From: CAKMMH01 sp927798255
GTDB lineage: Bacteria > Bdellovibrionota_C > UBA2361 > CAKMMH01
Length of the DNA: 64,000 nt
Assembly: GCA_034180415.1 (NCBI GenBank)
Contig: JAXFOK010000050.1
Location: 62,001 to 126,000, forward strand
Reading direction: 5' to 3'
The translations under genes were made by a program, and so were the position numbers. Within the stretch, counting starts at the first letter, position 1. Every line of letters starts with the position of its first letter. The notes beneath the pieces were generated by a model. The model did no database searches. It was given only the letters and a program-made list of their open reading frames with translations, and had not been told where the DNA came from. Below are positions 32,437 through 40,673 of the stretch, one piece after another.

Positions 32437-33237
32437 CTAATCTAGAAGTATTCTTGTAAGAATGCTACTTAAGAAATAGTCTACAACCAAAATTGCAACA
32501 GAAGCTGTAACAACGGCTCTTGTCGTTGCCTTATTCACTCCAACTGCACCAAATCCACAAGTTACACCTTTATAAGTACTAACCCACCCAAAAATAAAAC
32601 CAAATACTATTGCTTTTACAATTCCAGAATAAAGGTCAATCATTTTAACTGATGCTTGCATTTGAGTTATGAAAGTCCCAGAGCTTAATCCTAAAAGTCC
32701 GACACCTACCGCATATCCTCCAAAAATTCCAATTACAATAAAAAGTATTGTTAAAAGGGGAACAGAAATAATTCCCGCAAGAAGACGAGGTGAAATTAAA
32801 TATTTTATAGGATCTACCGCCATAGATTTTAATGCATCAATTTGTTCTGTGATTTTCATAATTCCAAGTTCTGCGGTAATTGCAGAACCAGCACGTCCGA
32901 TAACCATAAGTGCAGTAAGAACTGGGCCAAGCTCACGAATTAAGCTAAGTGCAACCATAGACCCCGTGTAAGCAGTCGCGCCAAACTGATTTAAAGTATA
33001 CTCTCCTTGCACAGCAAGCACTGCACCTGTAAAAAAGCCAATAAGTCCAATAACTAGAGAGGAATTTACACCAATTTGAAGGATTTGTACCATGACAAGA
33101 TGCGGTCTATAAGGAGGAAAAAATACTTGAAACCAACCTTTGAAAACAAAGATGCAAGCCGCACCAAAATTTTCAAGTAATCTAATAGTAAACTTCCCTA
33201 GCTTTTCTATATAATTTATAAGAGTATTAAAAAACAT
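32437..33237 (-). CDS. mlaE: MlaE-like ABC transporter permease
   Basis: 266 residues with about five membrane helices, typical of the MlaE/YrbE permease family: FFPPYRPHLVMVQILQIGVNS, GAVLAVQGEYTLNQFGA, RELGPVLTALMVIGRAGSAI, TAELGIMKITEQIDALKSMAVDP and RLLAGIISVPLLTI. It is the first gene of the mlaEFDC-pilD run on this strand, 60 bp after rlmE. MlaB (STAS protein) and the outer-membrane lipoprotein MlaA are not seen in this window. Confidence 0.93.
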   Translation of the reverse strand: MFFNTLINYIEKLGKFTIRLLENFGAACIFVFKGWFQVFFPPYRPHLVMVQILQIGVNSSLVIGLIGFFTGAVLAVQGEYTLNQFGATAYTGSMVALSLIRELGPVLTALMVIGRAGSAITAELGIMKITEQIDALKSMAVDPIKYLISPRLLAGIISVPLLTILFIVIGIFGGYAVGVGLLGLSSGTFITQMQASVKMIDLYSGIVKAIVFGFIFGWVSTYKGVTCGFGAVGVNKATTRAVVTASVAILVVDYFLSSILTRILLD

Positions 33238-33297
33238 TTTTCGTAAAATATTTCCTTTATTTAAAATTCATAAAGTAAACTTAAAAAGTATCATTTA

Positions 33298-33894
33298 TTA
33301 TACATTAGTTGCTTTATAATCTAAACAGATTATATAAAATTCATTTGAAGTTTTTCTCGTGGCGTTAAGTTCTGCTCTTTTTATTGTTCCAAAAAGTTTT
33401 CTCGCCTCCTTAATTATCTTATCAATATCGCCACCTTTAAAAACCTTAGCGATAAAAACGCCATTTTGTTTTAAAGTTTTTTGCATTACAAAAAGAGCAA
33501 GCTCTAAGATTCCACAAATCGCAGCTTGATCAGCTTCTCTAATCCCAGTAAGTTTTGAGGACATGTCACTCATTACAATATCAAACTTTCCACCTGCTTT
33601 TTCTAAAATATCGTTTATTTTTTCATCATCACAGGCATCTCCTGTAACTGTGTACACCCCCTCAATTGGCTCAATCTCTACTAAATCAATTCCTGCGATG
33701 AATCCTTGAGGAGATAATTTTTTTGCGACTTGAAGCCATCCTCCTGGCCAAGCGCCAAGGTCTAGCACTTTTGAATTCTTATGAAATAATTTAAATTTAT
33801 CGTTTATTTCTAGCAACTTATATGAAGCCCTTGAGCGGTAGCCTTCTTCTTTTGCCTTTAGATAATATGTATCTTTCCTATCATAATTTGCCAT
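33298..33894 (-). CDS. rlmE: 23S rRNA (uridine-2'-O-)-methyltransferase RlmE (FtsJ/RrmJ)
   Basis: 198 residues from the ATG at 33894 (MANYDRKDTYYLKAKEEG), where similarity to RrmJ begins; the frame stays open upstream to 34056 but that part is AT-rich and unlike the family. RlmE methylates U2552 in the A loop of 23S rRNA. Motifs: YRSRASYKLLEI, SAM site VLDLGAWPGGWLQVA, DIVMSDMSSKLTG, FIAKVFKGGD, and the K-D-K-E catalytic set implied by Lys in RASYK, Asp in SDM, Lys in KVFKG and Glu in TSNEFYI. No strong ribosome binding site is seen. Confidence 0.93.
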   Translation of the reverse strand: MANYDRKDTYYLKAKEEGYRSRASYKLLEINDKFKLFHKNSKVLDLGAWPGGWLQVAKKLSPQGFIAGIDLVEIEPIEGVYTVTGDACDDEKINDILEKAGGKFDIVMSDMSSKLTGIREADQAAICGILELALFVMQKTLKQNGVFIAKVFKGGDIDKIIKEARKLFGTIKRAELNATRKTSNEFYIICLDYKATNV

Positions 33895-34035
33895 AAAAGG
33901 TAATTTTAAAGTTTTTTTTATAAATTTCAAGGGATTAGGGTGGTTTTCTTTAAGGAACGTTACAACGATTTTTACATCATAATTTCTAGATAGGGAAACT
34001 ATAAACGGAAAACGGGAGTCTGAAATGGATAATAG

Positions 34036-34190
34036 GTGACCGTTAGAGCACCCCACCAGGGTGTATTTATGGATGGTATCCTTCGTGCAACCGGGTTCGT
34101 GCTTCGCACATCACTCGGCCCTATGTCGCTTCGTACTTCGTGCTCGCTTAAGGAAACCCTTCGGGGTTGTTTACAAAGTGACATTTGTAT
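34036..34190. other. GC-richer intergenic element with UUCG hairpin upstream of the glycosyltransferase gene
   Basis: The reading frame of the next gene is open through this stretch, but its composition and translation are unlike a glycosyltransferase, and a good start with AGGA lies at 34201. The element contains GTGC-TTC-GCAC (about 34102-34112), a CCGGGT/ACTCGG pairing, and AACCC-TTCG-GGGTT (34155-34168), a UUCG-capped hairpin. Several short words are shared with the island at about 12180-12290. I could not fit it to a tRNA. A leader RNA or a mobile intergenic element are both possible. Confidence 0.4.
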
Positions 34191-34200
34191 AGGAATTTTT

Positions 34201-37200
34201 ATGCAAAAAATTACATACGTTATATTTCATTCAGAACATCCACTTCATTTGGTGGGACAAAATAGTGGTGCAGAAAATGCTACACTAGAATTAAGCTATG
34301 CTCTTAAAAGACAAGGTCATAGAGTCATAGTTGCTGCAAATTTAATAGATTCAAATGAATGTATTAAAAATGGTGTAGAGTTTTTAAATTTTGGTGAAAA
34401 TTATAATATTGCATCGATTTTTGAAAAATTAGAAAACATAGAAGACTATATATTAATGTCAGCATGTCGCGGACTTCCAATATTTTTATCGCAAAACAAA
34501 CAAAATTGTAAAAAAAGATTTTTAATTTGTCATGAACCATTAGGAAATGCTTTTGGCGTAAAAACAGATATTGTCTCTAGGGTATGTGATGGAATAATTA
34601 GTGTAAGTGAAGCACAGAAAAATTTAATTGTAGAAAGCGGGGGAGATAAAGATAAAATTAAAGTTATATATAGTGGCGTTAATTCAGACAGGTATAAACC
34701 CTATGATTCGTCAAAAAGAGATTTTAATAGAATAGTATTTGTCGGAGCATTAGTAGGACATAAAGGAGTCGATATTTTAATAAATTCTTTTATAGAGCTT
34801 CTTAAAAAATATCCTGATATAAAATTAGATATTTATGGTTCAGCAAAATTATGGGGAAAAGATGAATATCTAAATCAAAAACAGATCTCATCTTTAGTTC
34901 CTCAAATAAAATTTCATGGCGCAGTATCTCAAGATGAAATCGCAAATGTTTTTAAAGAAGCAGGCATTTGTGTTATTCCTTCAAGATATTTTGATTCTTT
35001 TCCATTAACTGCAGTGGAGGCGCAAGTAAGCGGTTGCCCTGTGGTTTGCTTTGATGTTGGTGGAATTAAAGAATGTGTTCAAAATGGGAAAAGTGGAGTC
35101 GTTATAAACGCTGTATCAATTGATGGATTAACTTCAAATCTGGATTTGTTATTATCAAATAAAGAGAAATTAAGAGAATTTTCTGATTATGCAGCAAAAA
35201 CATTTTATAAAATATACAATTGGGATAACACTGCAAAAGAATTTATTTCATATACAACAAAAGATTTAAATTTAGATATTATTAATTACAAAATCAATAA
35301 CAATATAGTTGAAAATCAAAACATAGAACCTTCAAAGAAAATTAAAATTGGTTTTATGACTACTTGGAATCAACCATGTGGAATTGCAAAATATGCAAGT
35401 TTTCTTTTAAGTGAATTTAAAGGTTATGATATAACAATATTAGCCGAAGAAAGAGAAGATGCTGATTTGAGCCAGGATAAAGAAAATGTTATAAGGTGTT
35501 GGAATAGAGATAATAAGGATTTTAGTAAACTTATTGAAGTTATAAAAGCAACCAAAATAGATGTTCTATACGTATATTTCCACCCACTTGTCCTAAATAA
35601 CGAAAAATTATTAAAAAATTTAAAAGACTTAAAAAAAGATGGTTTGAAAATAATCACTCATGCTCATAATTCTTTTGATTTATCTTATAGAAATTGTTAT
35701 TCGATTGCTGATAAAGTTTTCGTTCATCAAGAGGAAAATAAACTATTAACCATGTCTGGTGGAATCCGAGAAGATAAAATAACAGTTCTTCCACTTGGTA
35801 TGAAAGAAAAACAAAAAATTTCAAATGAAAGAAGGCAAGAAGTTAGAAAATCATTAAACATAGATAATGATGAAAAACTTATTTTAACATTTGGTTTTAT
35901 TCAATCACATAAAGGTCAAGAAGGAGTTATTGAAGCAGTACGCTTTATGCGTTCAATTAATGCAAAAGTTAAAGGTGTAATTGTAGGTTCAATAAGAAAA
36001 GATGATCCAAGAAGTGAAGGTTATTATTTAAATTTGAAACAATTGATAGAAAAATTTCAATTAGAAAATTACGTTACAATAATTAATGATTTTGTTCCTG
36101 ATGAAACATTAGATGAATATATTCAGTCTTCAGATTTGGTAATCTTAAATTATAAAACTTTAGTTTATGAAAATTCTGGAGCATTGAATCTTGCTTTATC
36201 AAATGGCGCCGTCGTCGCTACGTCGCTTTCTCCTATATTTAATTGGTATAAAAATACTATTTGGCGTGTAAATGTAAATTTTCCTATTGGGCTCTCGGCT
36301 TCAATTTTGATTTATAATCAAGAGGTTAGGGAATATTTGCTTAAAAACGGTAAAAATTTTATTAAATCCAATTCGTTTGAAGTAGCATCAAATATTATAA
36401 GCTGTGAAATAAACAAATTATTTAAGGATAATTTATATTTACAAAATAATGAAAGTCAGTTGGCTATTAAAAAAATTGAAAACTGTAAAGAAAATACAAA
36501 GGAAAATACTATGATAAGTAGTTACAATAATAACCAAAAGAAAATATTATTTGTAATCAGAAATAACGCGTTCACTCAGCGCGGTGGTGATACTGTGTTA
36601 ATGGAAAGATTAAGAGAAGCATTAATAAAGAAGGGCTTTATTGTTGATATTTGTGAAGATAGAGATAAGACTGATTTTTCAAAATATGACATAGTTCATC
36701 TTTTTAACTTTGTATTACCTCAGGATACCACTGATGCTGGTGTCAGAGCATCCAAAGCAAATGTTCCATTTGTTGTAACAACATTATTTGAAGATTTCGA
36801 AGTATATTATAATCAATCAGTCGCTCTTACAAAATTTTTTGTAAATTATTATAACAATAATAAAAATCCTGATTTTTTTAGAAATACAAGAAAATATATA
36901 AAGGCTATTCCTTCTTCAGGTAAACTTAATGTGGTTTGGTTATGTGAATATGCAGATGCGCTTTTAACAAGTGGAAAATCAGAAAGTGATAATATTATAA
37001 AATCTTATAATCCAAAAGCTAGAGTGTATGAATCACATTATGGTTTAAATATGACACTTAAAGGAGACAAAGAAAGATTTTATCAAAAATATGGTATAAA
37101 AGATTTTGTATTCTGTGTAGGAAGATTTGAAGTAAGAAAAAATCAACTTATGTTATTAAAGGCATTAGAAGATGTTGATATTCCAGTAGTACTTGCAAGT

Positions 37201-39159
37201 GGAGGGTTCTCTTACCAAGCAGATTATAATCATTTTGTTAGGAATTTTAAAAGAAAAGGAAAGACAGTAATTTTAGAAAAGTTAGATCTTCAAGATTTAG
37301 CAGATGCTTATGCAGCTTGCAAAGTTCACGCTCTTGCAAGCTTTTATGAGCTTCCAGGGCTAGTATCACTAGAAGCTGCTAATTATGGTGCAAATGTTGT
37401 GGTTACAGATTATGGAAGTATAAGAGATTATCTTGGGGATTTAGCTTTTTACTGCGACCCATATAATACTGAGTCAATTAAGAATGCGGTTATAGCCGCA
37501 TACTATGCACCAGTAGATCCAAGACTAAAGCAAAAAGTTAGCGAGTATTCATGGGATAGATGTGCAGATGAAACTATAAAAGCATATAAAGATATCTTTA
37601 TAAAATATGGTAAAGAAAATAGTAATCAAATTCAAAGTAATGATGTTCAAAATAATTATCAGCAAGTTAGCACTTTGAAAGATGGTATAAGTAATAATAA
37701 TGACGACAATGTATGTGAAAATGTAGAAATTAGCGCTAGTAAGATTTTTGATAATGATTTTACGAATATTCAGGAAATAAAATTTAATGAAGCAATTGCT
37801 TTTGCAGAACAATTTGATTTTCAAAAAGCATTAGATATTTTTTATTCATTAGAAGATGAAATTAAATCATCACTTAAATTATATCGAAGCATAGGTGCTA
37901 CACTTCTTGCGAAAAATGATTATGATGAATCAAAAAGATATTTTGAAAAAGCGCTTACGATTGATCCAAATGATATTAAAAGTGTAAGTGGACTTGGAAT
38001 TTGTATGTTACGTCTTGGTGATTGTGAAGATGCAATGCAAATGTTTAAAAAGTCATTAAGTTTAGATCCATACAATACTGTTGTTATTTTACAGCTTGTG
38101 GAGTGTGCATATAGCATAAATAAATTTGATGAATTAAAAGATGCGTTAGAAAAGTATTTAGATAAATTTGAAAATAATTTAGATATGAAATTTTCACTTG
38201 CGGGGGTTTATTATAAGTTAGGTATGTATGATGATGCTAATAAGTGTCTTGATTATATAAGTATGCTAGCACCAAATTATAAAGGTATTAGTGACTTTCA
38301 AGAAAAAATAGATGCTGAATATAAACAAAATAATAATTACAATAATGTAATTGAGAGTGATTTTGATAATAATTCATCAGATACTTATCAAACAAAAACA
38401 GAAATTATTGAAAATAATAATCTTGATCTTCAGAATTCATCATACATGTATAATAAAATAGATTCAATTGATGAAAAAATTGCATGTTTAGAAGAAGCTA
38501 AAAAGAGAAGAAATTTAGATGAGTTTGAAAAAGGTGTAGATGAACTTATGCAAAACTCTTCATTAAATGATAAACATAGAGAATATGTTAATACCTTAAA
38601 AGCTGAAAGCTTAATGCTAAAAGGTGATAATAATTCTGCACTTGAAATTTTAGAGCAAGTAATTAATAAAAATCCAAATTCATATAAGGCAATTGCCGAT
38701 TTTGGAATCCTTATGGCAACCTCTGGAAATTGGGACGAAGCAAGAAAAAATTTCGATGATGCTTTGAAGATTAATTGTAAATATGATGTTGCACTTTCAG
38801 GTATTGGCTTATGTTATTCAAATCAAGGAGATTTTGAAAAAGCTTATGATTATTATAAGAAGTCTTTGGATAGTAACCCAGAGAATGTAAGAGCGCTTTT
38901 AGGGATAATTGATTTATCTTATAAGCTTTCAAGACTTGATGAGCTAGAGCAAATTTTAAAGAATTATTTAGATCTTCATCCTGCTGATTTAAATTTCTTA
39001 TATACTCTTGCTGCGTGTTATTACGGAAAATCAGAATTTCAAAAATCATTAGATACAATTTCTCAAATACTTTTGTTTGATGAAAATAATAAAAATGCTC
39101 TTGAACTTAAAAATATGATTCTTGAGAAAATTCAAAATGATTCTAATGTACAAATTTAA
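34201..39159 (+). CDS. giant glycosyltransferase: three GT4-type units plus TPR region
   Basis: 1652 residues from the ATG at 34201 (AGGA 5-6 nt upstream). First GT4-like unit about 1-365: GAENATLELSYALKRQGH, VFVGALVGHKGVDILI, SFPLTAVEAQVSGCPVV. Second, about 385-720: MTTWNQPCGIAKYASFL, LTFGFIQSHKGQEGVIEAV, ENSGALNLALSNGAVV. Third, about 780-1130: TQRGGDTVLMERLREAL, VFCVGRFEVRKNQLML, FYELPGLVSLEAANYGANVV. From about 1190 to the end there are many tetratricopeptide repeats (for example KALTIDPNDIKSVSGLGICM), in two blocks split by an Asn-rich linker. No signal peptide, so cytoplasmic. It probably builds a multi-sugar glycan, perhaps on proteins, but acceptor and sugars are unknown. The CgeB-like gene follows 3 bp later. 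Confidence 0.85.
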   Translation: MQKITYVIFHSEHPLHLVGQNSGAENATLELSYALKRQGHRVIVAANLIDSNECIKNGVEFLNFGENYNIASIFEKLENIEDYILMSACRGLPIFLSQNKQNCKKRFLICHEPLGNAFGVKTDIVSRVCDGIISVSEAQKNLIVESGGDKDKIKVIYSGVNSDRYKPYDSSKRDFNRIVFVGALVGHKGVDILINSFIELLKKYPDIKLDIYGSAKLWGKDEYLNQKQISSLVPQIKFHGAVSQDEIANVFKEAGICVIPSRYFDSFPLTAVEAQVSGCPVVCFDVGGIKECVQNGKSGVVINAVSIDGLTSNLDLLLSNKEKLREFSDYAAKTFYKIYNWDNTAKEFISYTTKDLNLDIINYKINNNIVENQNIEPSKKIKIGFMTTWNQPCGIAKYASFLLSEFKGYDITILAEEREDADLSQDKENVIRCWNRDNKDFSKLIEVIKATKIDVLYVYFHPLVLNNEKLLKNLKDLKKDGLKIITHAHNSFDLSYRNCYSIADKVFVHQEENKLLTMSGGIREDKITVLPLGMKEKQKISNERRQEVRKSLNIDNDEKLILTFGFIQSHKGQEGVIEAVRFMRSINAKVKGVIVGSIRKDDPRSEGYYLNLKQLIEKFQLENYVTIINDFVPDETLDEYIQSSDLVILNYKTLVYENSGALNLALSNGAVVATSLSPIFNWYKNTIWRVNVNFPIGLSASILIYNQEVREYLLKNGKNFIKSNSFEVASNIISCEINKLFKDNLYLQNNESQLAIKKIENCKENTKENTMISSYNNNQKKILFVIRNNAFTQRGGDTVLMERLREALIKKGFIVDICEDRDKTDFSKYDIVHLFNFVLPQDTTDAGVRASKANVPFVVTTLFEDFEVYYNQSVALTKFFVNYYNNNKNPDFFRNTRKYIKAIPSSGKLNVVWLCEYADALLTSGKSESDNIIKSYNPKARVYESHYGLNMTLKGDKERFYQKYGIKDFVFCVGRFEVRKNQLMLLKALEDVDIPVVLASGGFSYQADYNHFVRNFKRKGKTVILEKLDLQDLADAYAACKVHALASFYELPGLVSLEAANYGANVVVTDYGSIRDYLGDLAFYCDPYNTESIKNAVIAAYYAPVDPRLKQKVSEYSWDRCADETIKAYKDIFIKYGKENSNQIQSNDVQNNYQQVSTLKDGISNNNDDNVCENVEISASKIFDNDFTNIQEIKFNEAIAFAEQFDFQKALDIFYSLEDEIKSSLKLYRSIGATLLAKNDYDESKRYFEKALTIDPNDIKSVSGLGICMLRLGDCEDAMQMFKKSLSLDPYNTVVILQLVECAYSINKFDELKDALEKYLDKFENNLDMKFSLAGVYYKLGMYDDANKCLDYISMLAPNYKGISDFQEKIDAEYKQNNNYNNVIESDFDNNSSDTYQTKTEIIENNNLDLQNSSYMYNKIDSIDEKIACLEEAKKRRNLDEFEKGVDELMQNSSLNDKHREYVNTLKAESLMLKGDNNSALEILEQVINKNPNSYKAIADFGILMATSGNWDEARKNFDDALKINCKYDVALSGIGLCYSNQGDFEKAYDYYKKSLDSNPENVRALLGIIDLSYKLSRLDELEQILKNYLDLHPADLNFLYTLAACYYGKSEFQKSLDTISQILLFDENNKNALELKNMILEKIQNDSNVQI

Positions 39160-39162
39160 TAG

Positions 39163-40425
39163 ATGAAGATTTTAATATTTAATCAAAATTGGTTTTGCAA
39201 TGCATTTAGAGAATGTGGAGATGAGGTTATACATGTCAGTATGCGTGACGATGGGGACTATAAGCTCTCATATTTTATGGATATTGCTGATATAATAAAA
39301 TCTTTACCAAATAATTTTAAACCAGATAGAATACTTTTTCTTGATAATAGTGCTCCATTATATATGAAAGGTTTAGAAAATATCGATATTCCTATGCTTT
39401 TTTATTCAGTCGATATTCATCAACATTACACTCTTCATAAATTATTAAATAATGTTTTTGATGGTATGTTTGTGGCTATGAAAGATTATATACCGAGATT
39501 AAATAATGAAGGGTATACAAATGTCAAATGGCTTCCACTTTTTGCAACAAAAGTTTGTCCTTTAGAATTAGAAAAAAAATATAATGCTGTGTTTGTAGGG
39601 ACATTAAATGAAAAGTTAAATCCTGATAGAGTAAAATTTTTTAGAGAGCTTGATAAAATTACAGATATTTACTGTACTACGGGTAAGTGGTGGGAGATCT
39701 TCCCTAAAAGTCATATCGTTATGAATCAGACAGTTAAAGGAGATCTGAATTTTAGAGTATTTGAAGCGATGGGTAGCGGTAGTCTTTTACTAACAGAGAA
39801 ATCTTCAAATGGACTTTTTGATCTTTTTAAAGATAATGTTCATATGATAACTTACAATAAAGGCGATATTTATGATGCAAAAGGAAAAATAGATTATTAT
39901 CTTTCCCATTTGAAAGAAGCTAATGAAATTGCAAGAGCGGGAAGAGAAGAAATCTTAAAAAATCACATGCCTCAAAACAGAGTAGAGGTTATAAGAAAAG
40001 AACTTATAAACCTTGATAGTAAAAATAGAAATATTGATAATATGAATTTTTCGATGGCAGGTAATTATCTTGAAATTTTTGCTTCTACAAAATTACATAA
40101 TGAAAATTTTGCTAAGTACATAATTACTCTTGCTATGCAATGTTTAAATAATATTAATTATCAGCATTTGTCTATAGACAGAGAGGATATTCCATTAATT
40201 TTATCCTGTGCAATAAACTATGATAATATTTTTAGAACTAATATTTGTCCAAATTTTATACGTAAAGTTAAAGATGATGTCGATTTTGAAGGATTCAAAT
40301 TGTACGATTTCTGGAATCTAAAAAATAATCATGATATGGATATCATTAATAGTATTTACCCAGATTTTAATAACGAAAACATTTATAATCTTGTAAATAA
40401 TTACATAACTTCATTTTTGCTATAA
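39163..40425 (+). CDS. CgeB-like glycosyltransferase
   Basis: 420 residues, no signal peptide. The N-terminal half resembles the CgeB/DUF3880 group (MKILIFNQNWFCNAFRECGD, LFYSVDIHQHYTLH, VFDGMFVAMKDY). The middle has the GT-B C-terminal pattern (YNAVFVGTLNEKLNPDRVKF, FRVFEAMGSGSLLLTEK, GLFDLFKDN, then YDAKGKIDYYLSH). The last about 130 residues are helical and unassigned. It starts 3 bp after the giant glycosyltransferase, so the two are co-transcribed and probably act on the same glycan. Confidence 0.75.
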   Translation: MKILIFNQNWFCNAFRECGDEVIHVSMRDDGDYKLSYFMDIADIIKSLPNNFKPDRILFLDNSAPLYMKGLENIDIPMLFYSVDIHQHYTLHKLLNNVFDGMFVAMKDYIPRLNNEGYTNVKWLPLFATKVCPLELEKKYNAVFVGTLNEKLNPDRVKFFRELDKITDIYCTTGKWWEIFPKSHIVMNQTVKGDLNFRVFEAMGSGSLLLTEKSSNGLFDLFKDNVHMITYNKGDIYDAKGKIDYYLSHLKEANEIARAGREEILKNHMPQNRVEVIRKELINLDSKNRNIDNMNFSMAGNYLEIFASTKLHNENFAKYIITLAMQCLNNINYQHLSIDREDIPLILSCAINYDNIFRTNICPNFIRKVKDDVDFEGFKLYDFWNLKNNHDMDIINSIYPDFNNENIYNLVNNYITSFLL

Positions 40426-40673
40426 AAATATCTTTTAAAATCGCCAAGATACTAGATGCACAGTGACTATTTATTGAATAATATACGATTTATATATAGA
40501 ATCTTTAATGACTGTATGTTAATCTTCTTAAATCAAGACATTATCAATATATTTTGTTTTATCGAAATTTTTAAAAGTTTTTTCAATTTTATATAATATT
40601 TTGATTTTATTGGAAATAATTTATTAAGTTCTATAATAAACTTTTGTAAAATTTTTGTATTTAAAGATATATA

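Noticed and set aside
33895..34056. Upstream extension of rlmE
   Set aside because: RrmJ similarity starts at the ATG at 33894; the earlier part is unlike the family.
34036..34200. Upstream extension of the giant glycosyltransferase frame
   Set aside because: The frame is open but the translation is not glycosyltransferase-like, and the ATG at 34201 has a ribosome binding site; the extension is a non-coding element.
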